A stretch of DNA of 64,000 bases from Plicaturopsis crispa FD-325 SS-3 (Eukaryota > Basidiomycota > Agaricomycetes > Amylocorticiales > Amylocorticiaceae): positions 880,682 through 944,681 of the forward strand of contig KN832564.1 of the NCBI GenBank assembly GCA_000827205.1. The letters run 5' to 3'. The notes beneath the pieces are model-generated. The model was not told the DNA's origin and ran no database searches. It worked only from the letters and a program-made list of their open reading frames with translations. A program made the position numbers and the translations under genes. Below, one piece after another: positions 43,392-53,900 of this stretch (position 1 is its first letter; every line of letters begins with the position of its first letter).

Positions 43392-44951
43392 ATGTCAGTA
43401 TATCATATCGGTCTCCCGCCCACGAGCACGGTGGCTGAGAAGAATGACAGCTGCTAGGGTCCATCTTCAACTGGGCGCTCCTCGGATGCCTCAAGTACGT
43501 TGCGCGCTATCTTTCGCATATGAGCGTGCGGAGCTGATAATCTTGACGCAGCGTGCAAATTTGTGAGCGCAAATACTGCCATTAGAAGTGGCTGTCAATA
43601 CTCAAGGCTCATAGATATATACTCCATCTCGAACAAGAACGACAGAACGAGCACCAAAATTCTCGGTGCGTGCGACCATCCCACTGCCTGCGCTGCAATC
43701 AACCGGTCCAATCACCTCACATCGGCTTCAGTTTACGGCGTATATGCCATTGACATCGTTCAGACCGCCTTTGCAACTTATACTGCGTGGCTACAACTTG
43801 TTTGGGCGCAGGGCAACTACGAGAGTTTGACGGATTTCAACTGGTCCGTCTGCCTAACGCCAATATTTGCAGGCATCGGTGAGTCTGTCAGTATAAAATG
43901 TGGTCGTGAATCTATAATATTAATTCTGGCATACCAGTCTCCTGCGGAATCCAGCTTTTCTTTGCCCGGTAAATGTCGACCCGATACTAGTACTGGATGG
44001 CGGTCTCTCACGCACCGTTTGTGGCACCCTCAGAAGGATCTGGATTCTCAAAAATACGTCGATCATGCGCAAACTTGTAGTTTGTATTGTCGTGGTATTT
44101 TTCATTCTTTTGGAGTCGACGACTGCATCGCTGATGCCACCATAGCTTGCAGTAGTGCAATGCGGATCGGCGGTGGCATATGCTATCATGGGCCTCACGA
44201 ACACGCCGGTAAATACCTCTTATGTTTACTTGAGCATTACTGATTCTGAAACTGTATTTTCTGTGGCATTTGCCAGTTCAGCGCCAATCAGGTGCTGTCT
44301 GCCCTTGTTGTCAGTCCATTATCCACTGCCAATCTACTAAACAGCTGACATCATCATCTGGCTACAAGATATGGCTTCCGGCGAGCTTTTTCTGTGATGT
44401 TATCATAGCAGGATCTCTCTTGCATATAGTACGCGTAGTCTTTTCATATTTGAGTAAGAACGAGCGCTCACGACTATGGACCTTGTAGCTTAGAAGGGCC
44501 CGCTCTCAAACACCCATAAAGGCCACCGAGACAATCCTGACCAGGCTTATTGTCGTGACGATCCAGACGGGCTTCATCACAGCTGTCGTCGCGGGCCTGC
44601 AACTTCTCAGCTATATCCTCTGCTTCGTCACGGAGAGCCAGTACTACATCATGTTCTCGTTTGTTCTCGGCAAGCTCTACTCAAATGTCCTTCTGGCGAC
44701 ACTGAATGCGCGCGCTGTTGTGGTCCGTGTCGCTGACAACGAAGTGAGCACGGTCGCAATGAAGACGAGTCAGGGGATCGTGTTCAGGGTTGAGCCGGCG
44801 TCGGACAGCAGCCAGGCTACGGTGCTCAGTGCAGTGGTCTCCCAGAACAAACCTGCAGAGGTAAGCGTGTTTACATTGCCGTATCGTGGATCACTTTAAT
44901 TGAGGCCTACGTCTTCTTCCCAAGGACCCAAAGGAGTATTTGCAGGTTTGA
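43392..44951 (+). CDS. DUF6534 multi-pass membrane protein
   Basis: Predicted plasma-membrane or internal-membrane protein of a family expanded in Agaricomycetes; function unknown. About ten exons give, in order, LLGSIFNWALLGCLNVQIYI, NDRTSTKILVYGVYAIDIVQ, TDFNWSVCLTPIFAGIVSCG, IQLFFARRIWILKNTSIMRK, LAVVQCGSAVAYAIMGL, WLPASFFCDVIIAGSLLHIL, ATETILTRLIVVTIQTG, and LLSYILCFVTESQYYIMFSF with VLGKLYSNVLLATLNAR, which amounts to seven membrane helices. The C-terminal tail ends DPKEYLQV before TGA 44949-44951. All junctions from 43449 on keep frame, so the gene looks intact. The start is weak: ATG 43392 followed at once by a donor gives only MS in exon 1, so the true start may lie further upstream. 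Confidence 0.78.
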
Positions 44952-45361
44952 AGTTTCTCTTTCCGGTCGCCACCTACTTTCTCGTCTGTTTCTCTCTCAA
45001 TCTGAAAGCTCACTATAGTACGCTATGATACATCAGATAAAATTCCGATTCTGTCATCCCTGTACCACGCCCGTAGATACGTTGACTGACGAGCTGCAGA
45101 GCACTCTGATGGTCAACCACGGAGTAGATTTGATCTAATCATGGAAAGTGTTTTTTGCCGCTATCCAGAGCCAGTGTGTGAGTCTCGTACAGGCTGCCGC
45201 TGCTGTCAATTGCACCTGAGGCCGAAGCTTTCGCGAGTCGCTCGGACTTGAGAGCTTTTTGAACTTGAACGACTTCCTTTTGTGGTCCGAATTGATCGCT
45301 TCGATCGCATCTGCCTCCCGATTCGAAAGATTGCCCCTCAAAGCTCACCCTCTGATTCTGA
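44952..45361. other. Intergenic, nothing recognised
   Basis: A 410-bp head-to-tail gap containing the DUF6534 3' end and the PDX3 promoter. Confidence 0.4.
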
Positions 45362-46211
45362 ATGCGACGTCTACTGCGCGTTCTCTACACGAAAAACCCG
45401 ACATCTGGTAATAAATTCTACCCTAGAGCCTTCTCGTCTACCTCATATAACATGGACGTCATAATCGAGCCGTCGCCCGACAAGATCTTAGTCAACACCC
45501 ACAACCAGTATCGCACAAGCGACAATCTGTCGCCCCAGACCGTCCAGCCATCTCCTATAGACCAGTTCCACGTCTGGTTTGCCGAGGCCGTCAAAGGAGG
45601 CCTCGTAAAAGAGCCCGAGGCCATGTCGCTGGCCACTGCTACCGCTTCAGGCATCCCGTCCTCCCGCGTAGTGCTCTTCAAACAGCTCGACGCGCGCGGC
45701 TTCGTGTTCTTCACGAATTACACCTCTCGCAAATCGAGGGAGCTTGCGGAAAACCCACATGCGGCACTGGTGTTCTACTGGCGCGAGATACACCGCTCGG
45801 TCAGAGTGCAGGGCCGAGTCGAGAAGGTTAGTAAGGAGGAGAGCGAGGCGTATTTCAAAGGGCGGCCAGTCGAAAGCCGGATAGGAGCATGGGCGAGCCG
45901 GCAGAGTACGGTCGTGCAAGAGGGGGAGGTGCAGGAACGATTGGAGAGGTTGAAGGAGCGGTTCGGCGCGCAGGAGAGCTCGAAGGAGGCAGACATTCCT
46001 CTGCCGGACTTCTGGGGTGGGTGGAGGGTCGTCCCCAAGTAAGTCAATCGCGTCTCGTTCCACACAGCATATGTTGATGTAGATTGGCATTAGCGAGATT
46101 GAGTTTTGGTCGGGCAAACCGTCTCGTCTGCACGATCGCGTCCGATACCTCCGCACCAATGATCTTTCGGAGGACGTTCCTACGTGGAAAATCGACAGAC
46201 TGTCCCCTTAG
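45362..46211 (+). CDS. PDX3: Pyridoxamine-phosphate oxidase
   Basis: FMN enzyme that oxidises pyridoxamine/pyridoxine 5'-phosphate to pyridoxal phosphate (vitamin B6 salvage). The frame opens at ATG 45362 with a basic leader ([20 protein letters not shown]), possibly a mitochondrial signal; a second ATG at 45452 ([11 protein letters not shown]) would give a cytosolic form. Motifs are [20 protein letters not shown], the FMN-binding [36 protein letters not shown], and [14 protein letters not shown]. The second exon is joined by an intron of about 56 nt with acceptor at 46094. It reads [15 protein letters not shown], the substrate-binding C-terminus, ending KIDRLSP with TAG 46209-46211. All expected blocks are present. 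Confidence 0.9.
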
Positions 46212-47058
46212 GCGGTCACAGGTCACCGTGGACGATAAAAAGAAGTCAAGTTTCGAAGCCATTGTATCATCATTAATTGAAACTATTGTTGGCTATTCGA
46301 GATTGCAGCTGAATCTCATTCTATGAGAACCAAGTATTCGAAAACGGATGATACATCACATTTACAGGGCTGTCTTTAAGCTCACTCTGCGACGATATCC
46401 GTATATCCCTTCTTGTTACTCCCATGCACATATAGTTTAGTGTGTCCATGTCACCCGGTAAGTTCTTCAGCTTTACGCGGAAAGGCGGCTTATAATATAC
46501 CATCTGTTAGCAGTACCACAGCAAGCGCTTTATTAGCGTGATGTATTCTTCGGAAAGGTCTGAGTATACAACTGTCCTTTCAACCGGCGATCGTCGTGGT
46601 GCCAGATGCCAGGAGCATTGAAAAGAAACTAGAATATCTTCGAGGCGGACAACCTGTCGTCGTGTGCAGGTCGTGTGTCTCATTCTAATATTTAAAGGTT
46701 GAGAATCAATTGCGGTCACGGTGATGCATTAGAAGGATTATATGGATTCCCAAGATGCTCTCGCCTACGTTTAGGAGGAGTTCCCATGGATTGTGATAGA
46801 TGTGATTATATGCACCCGCCACCTTGAAGCAAAGCGAGTCGAATACCCTACGCGAATACGTTGAGATATAATATGGCCGCCATGTTTCAAAATTCCAGTC
46901 CGGTTATGGCACGTCCCATCTCTAGGAACGTGAATCAGTTCAGAGAGTTGCACAATCACGCGATATCCAATACTTGCCATTGAACATGTTTATTGCAGGG
47001 TTATAGGAGCTATGAAAGAGTCAGTAATTAATGTAATGTACGGCGCATTGCTCAGATC
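46212..47058. other. Intergenic, nothing recognised
   Basis: An 847-bp tail-to-tail gap between PDX3 and the MYND gene remnant. Short frames only. Confidence 0.4.
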
Positions 47059-47620
47059 TCACCGAGGATCGGGACCTCTGCTCAGAGTCAGCCCCTTGCG
47101 CGACGAAGATGGCTCTTTGTAGATACTGTCTGGAAGCGGCTTTCCTCCTCTATATACGGCGTGTGGTCAATACTTTCAATGTCCCAGAGTATCATCAAGG
47201 GCGCGTTACCGGCAGAAATCGCAAGTGCAGGGGCGGGGACCGGTTCCGTGATGGTCGCAGCCATAGGGCATATCTCCCGACATTCCGCAGCATGTCCAGC
47301 GGAACCCCTGCCGCCAGTCACCCGTTTCAAACCATTTCTGCTCGTCGCCGCCATATTCAGTCTCGAACGACTTCTTGAGGTCATCCGATTCGTTTTTGTA
47401 ACAGGCGCCCCATCCAAGCTCTTCTGCAGATGGCGTATAAGTGCACCGGCACACGATATAGGTATGGGTAGGACGTACCCCCGTCCTCGTCGACGCAATC
47501 CCATGTGATGAGCTCAAGTTTTCCAAAGTGGGAGCTTCCGTCGTTGCACTTCCGGTATTTATCATACCACACCCCTGGCTTTTTGCAGGCAGGCTTGTGA
47601 GCCTTCCAATCTGCCACCTG
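47059..47620 (-). pseudogene. MYND-finger protein, 3' part, cut off at an inverted repeat
   Basis: Three exons of a fungal MYND-type zinc-finger protein read cleanly. The first begins at the very edge of the inverted repeat with QVADWKAHKPACKKPG, the end of the MYND finger (HxxxC), and goes on through WYDKYRKCNDGSSHFGKLEL. The next has WGACYKNESDDLKKSFE, then GFRWTCCGMSGDMPYGCDHH and GPRPCTCDFCR. The last has GGKPLPDSIYKEPSSSRKGL and ends GPDPR with TGA 47059-47061. The C-terminal domain is therefore intact. The first two CxxC pairs and the YCSxxC part of the finger are not found next to it; upstream in its reading frame comes repeat sequence and a stop. A likely first half of the finger is at 49403-49503, on the far side of the 1.83 kb segment. 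It may be a gene broken in place. A very long intron around the segment is less likely but not excluded. Confidence 0.6.
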
Positions 47621-47622
47621 TA

Positions 47623-47845
47623 CGGTTGCCGAGCTGTGTCAGGTCTGTTTTTCAAAAGTTAAGCCAAAGTGTGATTGAGAATTGCGCCTCGAGGACCTTG
47701 CGGGGACCGGCGGCAAATCGGCAGGTGCACGGCATGACTAATTATGACCGTATGCAGCGGCCTCGCGCCGCGCGCCCGACGTCGTTCGCCGCCGCCGCGT
47801 ACACTCGTCGCCGTCGTCGTCGACGAGCTCAATTATTTCATCAAT
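47623..47845 (+). repeat. Left arm of inverted repeat
   Basis: Matches the reverse complement of 49230-49452: identical for 47623-47802, then several substitutions to about 47845. The inner part is very GC-rich (CGCCGCCGCCGCG). An 87-codon frame over this arm is a by-product of its composition. Confidence 0.9.
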
Positions 47846-48124
47846 ACTACATATTTCACTTAGCTTCCTCTATCCATGTATTGAGATGATTTCAACAAGC
47901 TTGTTTCGTTTTTGATTCAATATCTGACCCTCCAGTAAAGATTTGAGGACGCAAAGTGGACGTGATTTGATGTAGCGAGGATGCAGCGCGCCGCCGCGCA
48001 GTGCGTCCGTTGGGCGGCAAAATGGCACAGCGATCCTTGCAGCTGAGAAGCAGCTAAGAATAGCTCGACTCAGCGGAGTTCAGAGGGAATTCAAGATCGA
48101 AAGGAGTGACAAAGACGAGAACAG

Positions 48125-48493
48125 ATGGTAAGTTCTCGTACGAGTCGCACTTATCCGGACGCGTCCGAGTCACGCAAGGACGCGACCGAATCTACGCGGC
48201 TCCCCCTTTCAACTTTGCGCCTCTTCCTCGTCGTCTCAGCACTCGGACCCGCCGGACTTTGGCTACACTCCCTCGACTTTCGTCAAATATCTTACTTGGT
48301 ACATTTATCTTCTTATGTCGCCCAATCTCGCTCTCCGCAATAATTTCGACCGCATGCTCGTCGACGTCCAACCCTCCGGGTCGTTAATAAGTATCACCAG
48401 TAGCCTCGCATACACCTCCCCACATTGCAGGCTCTTTCAGCGCGTCGGAGCCTGCGCCTTGGGAAATCACAAACACGGGAGGAGAATGATTAG
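48125..48493 (+). CDS. Doubtful small gene between the repeat arms
   Basis: ATG 48125 opens 58 codons with ordinary fungal codon choice (LPLSTLRLFLVVSALGPAGL, one hydrophobic helix). A donor at 48299 and acceptor at 48430 join, in phase 0, a 20-codon exon ending at TAG 48491-48493. The product would be 78 residues, not recognised, and not transposase-like. ATG is directly followed by GTAAGT, itself a good splice donor, so this may instead be an exon end. Confidence 0.2.
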
Positions 48494-49229
48494 TGTCAGC
48501 TTCGCATCTTATGCGTTCTTTTTCCTATCCACGTTCTTTGCTTCCACAGGCTTATATTCTTTATTAAGCGACCTTTTAGTGTCTATAGGGTGACCTTGAC
48601 GGTCTCGGGACTGTTTGAAGCTCGAGTATATGCTAGGTGAGTTACCAAACACATGTTTCTGCATATGACCACATATTTGAACTATTGCTTGTCTTGTACA
48701 CCCCAGGACAACTTCAAGTCGATATATGGACACTATTTATACGTCTATTTGACGTTCCCGGAGGTGTAGAACGCCTACTGCAAGTATTAGACAGGCTGGC
48801 TTCATTTCACTGCGCATTTTTTTATTGACTGGCCCTTTGCTCTTCCCAGATACTCAAGCACTGCCGTCCCGCGCCTATAGGACGGCCATTCGGCTGGTTA
48901 CCGTTGCTTTGAAGTGCATACAGTGCTCTGGTAAGTCCCTGCACCCTGACCCTCCGCTTTTGCGGCGCATTTTTGACCTTTCGAGTTGTCAGGCATCAAG
49001 CAAACCCACTCCACACTGAATTTGCAGACTAATAGGTCCCAAACGAGAGGGTGTTGGAGTTATCCAGGTAGGTGTTAGGGTATATAGTATAGGCCGCATT
49101 TTTTGTTACTAGACAGTTATCATGTACTTAGTGCATCAATGAAGCCATTTGAAAGCGAAGCAAAGGATCAGAAACCATATAAAACTATGTACAAAGGTAA
49201 GCTAAGAAATCCCAAGGAGAATAGGCAAC

Positions 49230-49452
49230 ATTGATGAGATAATTGAGCTCGTTGTCGAGGACGGCGACGAGCGTACGCGGCGGCGGCGAACGACGTCGGG
49301 CGCGCGGCGCGAGGCCGCTGCATACGGTCATAATTAGTCATGCCGTGCACCTGCCGATTTGCCGCCGGTCCCCGCAAGGTCCTCGAGGCGCAATTCTCAA
49401 TCACACTTTGGCTTAACTTTTGAAAAACAGACCTGACACAGCTCGGCAACCG
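49230..49452 (-). repeat. Right arm of inverted repeat
   Basis: Inverted copy of 47623-47845. Read on the minus strand from the outside flank, its first 50 bases continue an open frame as VAELCQVCFSKVKPKC. Confidence 0.9.
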
Positions 49453-49503
49453 TAGAAGATGCTCTCCGCGAGACCGGGGAAGGACTCTTTGCGGACACGG
49501 TAA
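49403..49503 (-). pseudogene. Possible first half of the MYND finger
   Basis: Minus-strand frame SPSPVSRRASSTVAELCQVC then FSKVKPKC crosses the right repeat boundary without a break. It has the spacing expected for the first zinc ligands of a MYND finger preceded by a Ser/Arg-rich linker. A stop follows two codons later, unless a GTGTGA donor within KC is used. The matching second half is at 47611-47620 and onward, beyond the repeat segment. Support is motif-level only, and another frame here (RVRKESFPGLAESIFY) is also open. Confidence 0.3.
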
Positions 49504-50992
49504 AGCGTGATGTGGTGAGTGTTCACGCGTTGGCGGTTGTCACCCGGGGAAGCAAAACTTACCGCGTATCTTTTTCGCTAGTGGCGGAAGACTGATATAC
49601 ACAACGTCAGGGGAGGATGGCTCCGGCGGGCCTTCAAGCGATGGCACGCCTCTGGAGGTCTCAGAGCCTCTCGCGCCGACTCGACGAACGACACCATTAT
49701 CTTGACAATTTAGGTTGCCGGTGCCAGGAATGTCTCCAACCTCAGGCTGTTGCCTGTCGCTCTGCTCCACTTTTACAGGCTACAGCGCTGCAACATCGGT
49801 GCCTCGCAAATACCTACAGCACTTGTCAATACTTATATTGATGTAACAGTGGCCAACGAGCAAAGACTCCTTGATTGATTACCGATAGGGTTATCGGCGT
49901 GTGTATACACCTGTGCATGTGCACTTCTGCGGGACATTTTCCGGCGTTTCGCAACGTTTCAAGAGCATTCTGATGCGACGACGCTCAAGATGCTGACCGC
50001 TATACATAGTGCGCAGCGCGTACTTAGCGGTGTAGTTCTTGCAGGATTCTTGTGCCGTGTCTATTCCGCGTCACCCGTAGCGGGAAGCGCGCGTCTGCCA
50101 CCGTAAAAACACAAGTGCTAATTCAATGTGATGGGTTAAGAGCAAGCACGCACAGTTACATCGACAGTATTGACTCTGTAACCAATGTCGAATCCGGCAT
50201 ACTTGCAATCGATGTTTTGGCATGCGGGTGCATGAGGACATGCGTTGCAACAGGCTGTCGAGCGATAACCATAAGTATAAGAACGCTATCGTGCTCTGAG
50301 CTTCAGGCATGGTGAGTGTGTAGGTCATACGCGCAATCAATTGCGCGTGAAGGAAGTAGTCCTCAACATCATCGTGATATCCGAGCATCCTACGAGTAAA
50401 TGCGTATGAAGTTGAGTACTAGAAGAATTCCAATTTAATGAGCACATACGTTCTATTGGGATAATTTCAGCCAAGGCTCCGATGCACGCATGGATGAGGT
50501 TTCGAATCGCGTCTCGCGACTCTCGTGGTATCCGGCCGAAGCGGTGGCGCCGTATGCCAGACATACTTACGAGGCTATGAGGGAAACGGGGAAAGCTAGA
50601 TAAGCCTGAGAAGAGAGAAGAGATTAAGTTCGTTTTGAGCACATCGGTGCCGCGGTTGAGCGTTCTGTACGAGGGAGTGTAACCCAGGCGCATGAGGGAG
50701 GAACATTTGTTTCGTGGGAGCATATGCAAGGCGAATTCTGCGCACCGTTTTAAGCGCTAGCGCGCTAGTCCTCATCAGATAGATATACCCCCCGAACCCG
50801 GCAGGTAGGTACAAGGGGTACCTGCGAGTGTAATTTTGGCATTTGCGGGGCCCGAAGGATTGCGCACTTTATGGTGCACGTATCGACGCGTAGGTAGCAC
50901 TGGCATGTAGCAGCAGCACAACGTCGATAGCAGTCTCGCCGATAGCAGTCTGTCCAGTTGGCCAAGCGCGCAGGTGGTGGTTCTGGTGAGAG
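49504..50992. other. Gene-poor stretch with unassigned open fragments
   Basis: Minus-strand fragments that might be 5' exons of the MYND gene occur at about 49560-49770 (SSPDVVYISLPPLAKKI), 50180-50260 (CPHAPACQNIDCKYAGFDIG, a possible metal-binding stretch) and 50290-50560 (LGYHDDVEDYFLHAQLIARM; HACIGALAEIIPIE). I could not join them with consistent phases, so no gene is called. The right edge should hold the promoter of the Kelch-BTB gene. Confidence 0.3.
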
Positions 50993-53900
50993 AATGCGCC
51001 GAAAAACCGACGAAGCCATCATTTACAGGATATTTGGGAAATCCCGGCAGATTCCGATGGGAGATCTCAACTTCCAGAATGCACAGCGCGCAATCGCACA
51101 GTCCCCACCGGCGGACGGACGCTGTATCCCTCGTTCACCGCTTGCCCTCTTACTTCCACCTCCTCGACTCGAGCTCCCTGCGCAGAGTGCGCGCTTTCCG
51201 ATGCACTCCATCTCGGACCTGACCACTTTTTGTCGCAAGACTACCGGCGATGTTCCAGCAAAACTCGTGGTACGTTCCCTACGTCAGTTCTCCGAAGTCG
51301 TTGGCGTTAATATGGGCGTTTAGGGAGCTTCCACAACTGTCGTGGGGTCGAAGATGTACCTTTTCGTGAGCACGATGCCCTCTGTCTGCCTAGAACATTG
51401 AGTTAACGTAACGTTCCAGGGTGGTCGGCTAGTCACCGAGCGCAGAATGGTATCGGACATCTACGAATTTGACATGCATACGTTCAACTGGGAGAAAATT
51501 GCACCTTTTCCAGAGGACGATACCCCGGATGCACGTTATTTTCATAGTGCGGACGCATGTGAGTATGCACAGCGAACATAACTTGATGCACTGCTAAAGC
51601 GCTCGACCAGGGAACAACCAATTAATCATTTTCGGTGGAATGGGGAACCGATTCAATTCGGCCAACCCAGAGGATCTCTGCGTATTAAACGACGTTCGAT
51701 TTTTCGACCTCTCCACTAGGCATTGGCTGCCCGCCGCTGCATCGAACGCTGCGTCCCCGGATCCAGCATCGTCCTCCGAGGTGCTTTCTCCCAAAGCACG
51801 CTACGCTCACTTGTCTTCCGTCACCGCGGATCGTTTATTCATCATTGGCGGACAAGACTTGTCGAATAGCTGGCTGGACGATATCTACATCTACGACCTT
51901 CTTGGGAAGGCATGGATCCAGGTGCGGGAGTACCCACGGCACTGTGGGACGTACCGCAGTGTTGCGGTGGCATCGAACTTGCGGGTTCGGCTGCCGAAGG
52001 ATGAGCCACAGGCAACTGGGTCTACACTTGGTTCGCCAGGTACCCGTTTCCAACCAGAGAGAAATGCGGTGGCCTCCCCCGACTTAACACCCTCTGAATC
52101 ACTGGTCCATCTTCCTTACTCTGCGACACCTACCCCGGAGTACCCGAGTGATGTGTATTTGTATAGCAATTACAACGTGAGCCTCCTGCTTCTCCATCTG
52201 TTGCAACCAACTGATGTACTCCTAGTTCACGGACGTGAAACGTGAACTGGAAGTTTTCTCCCCACTTCCCGATGGCGAATTCACTATTGACGATCGGTCG
52301 TCCTCGATGACTGGCACTTCGTTCCCTCCAGGGCTCCGCTTTCCGACCGGCGCTATCCTCGGTACTCATTTCATCATTGCGGGTATATACCTCGCCCAAA
52401 CATACCAATCATTTTCCATCTGGGCGCTCGATTTACTTACCATGACCTGGTCACGTATCGACCCTGGGTCTGCTGTTTCCTCTGGCTCTTGGTTCCGCGG
52501 CTGCCTTTGGTCAGACGCGAACAAGTTCGTCATATTCGGGAATCGCAACGGCAATCTTGTCGAGGATTACAACAGGCGCCTCATGAGCTGGAACCATGTC
52601 GCCGTCATTGATCTAGAAGCTTTTGGGATCTACCAGCCTCCTCCGCTCGCTATCGAACTGCCTATGCAGGAGTTGGGTCTTGCCGCCCTTGAGGAAGGCG
52701 TCCTAACGGATTTCGAGATCGTGTGTGACGATGGTCGAAAAATCCGGTGTTCGCGAAAAACGCTTGAGCAGCGCTGGCCGTGGTTCAAGAACCAGCTCAG
52801 AAAATTCATCGAGGCCGCACAACAAGCTGCGGATACTCTCCCATCCTCCCCGATGCATGTCGCGCTACCGGAGCTCCCTGGAGTAGTGGGCGGTGGCAAT
52901 CGCCCGGACCCCCGTCTTACACCCCGCACTTTCCACCTTTCGGAGCCTTATCCCATTACCCTGGCGTTGTTACAGTACTTCTACTCCCTCGCGCTCATTA
53001 CACCTCTGCAGCACGCGCCTGCTGTTCTCAGTCAACTCCTGGTTCTCTCGAGCACATATCAAATCACCCATCTGGAGGGCCTGGTGAAGCATGCGATGCA
53101 TCGTGCCCTGTCCAATTCAACGTCTGTGGGTGTGTACGAAGTAGCCACACTCTGCAGTTGCCGGAGCTTGCAGATAAGGCACGTTCATTGCATTTGCAAG
53201 CCAGCGATGTATATTAACACTTGTGCTAATCATGTCTATATCACAGGGCGCTCAAGACTGTTATGGTAATTATCCTACATTTCCATGTGATCATCATGAG
53301 CTTAAAGTCTTTTTACAGTCGTACAGCCAAAGACGGCCAACCGGCCGTTCCCGCGCAGACCGTGGTGGGAGTTCAGGTGGAGGCAATCCCGGTGCCAACG
53401 GCAGTACACCTGGAGGGAGCTCGTTTCTCGCCGGAGGCAGCAATGATGCCACGTCAACAAGACCTCGAGGAACGTCGGACGCACCTTTTAGGGGCCTCCC
53501 TGGTGGGACGCCGACCGGGGTCGCGAGAGGGTACGGGAGCGATAGTAAGTTGGAACCAATGCGGGTTTTGTAAAATGTATAACTTGGCAGATCAATGACA
53601 ATTCTTTTTTTCTTGTTTTATGTGCATAGGTGCCGCCGCAAGGGATCACAATGGTGCATCAGGTTCAGCATCAGTATCTGCCGAAGTTGCGACCGGAACC
53701 TCGTGCGCCGACGAAAATACTTATGATACTGGCCCCCGTTCCTCCTCTCTTCCGCAAAGCCCCCACAGTGACCAGGATATGAAGCCCTCACACTCTCGCT
53801 CGTTCAGCGCAGTGTCCATCTCTACGGACAGCGAGCTCGTCGCTTTCGCAGAGCTCATGTCCCCATCCGTGATGGAGCCACGTGATTCATTCGCAGAGGA

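Larger units (their letters stand above)
47623..49452. mobile_element. 1.83 kb segment with long terminal inverted repeats, flanked by TA
   Basis: The two ends are inverted copies of each other, beginning CGGTTGCCGAGC and ending GCTCGGCAACCG. TA lies immediately outside on both sides (47621-47622, 49453-49454). The outer 180 bp of the two arms are identical by eye, and similarity fades after about 223 bp. Long terminal inverted repeats with TA on both sides fit a non-autonomous DNA transposon of Tc1/mariner-like target choice. No transposase is recognisable in the 1.38 kb between the arms. The alternative is an inverted duplication of host DNA, because one arm reads in frame as part of a MYND finger with its outside flank. 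The structure is certain; its nature is not. Confidence 0.5.

Noticed and set aside
47626-47889. Plus-strand 87-codon frame starting MPSCVRSVFQK, with a near-identical minus-strand frame at 49168-49449
   Set aside because: Both are simply the two arms of the inverted repeat read in the same sense. The Arg/Ala-rich composition comes from the GC-rich arm, with no sign of a protein family.
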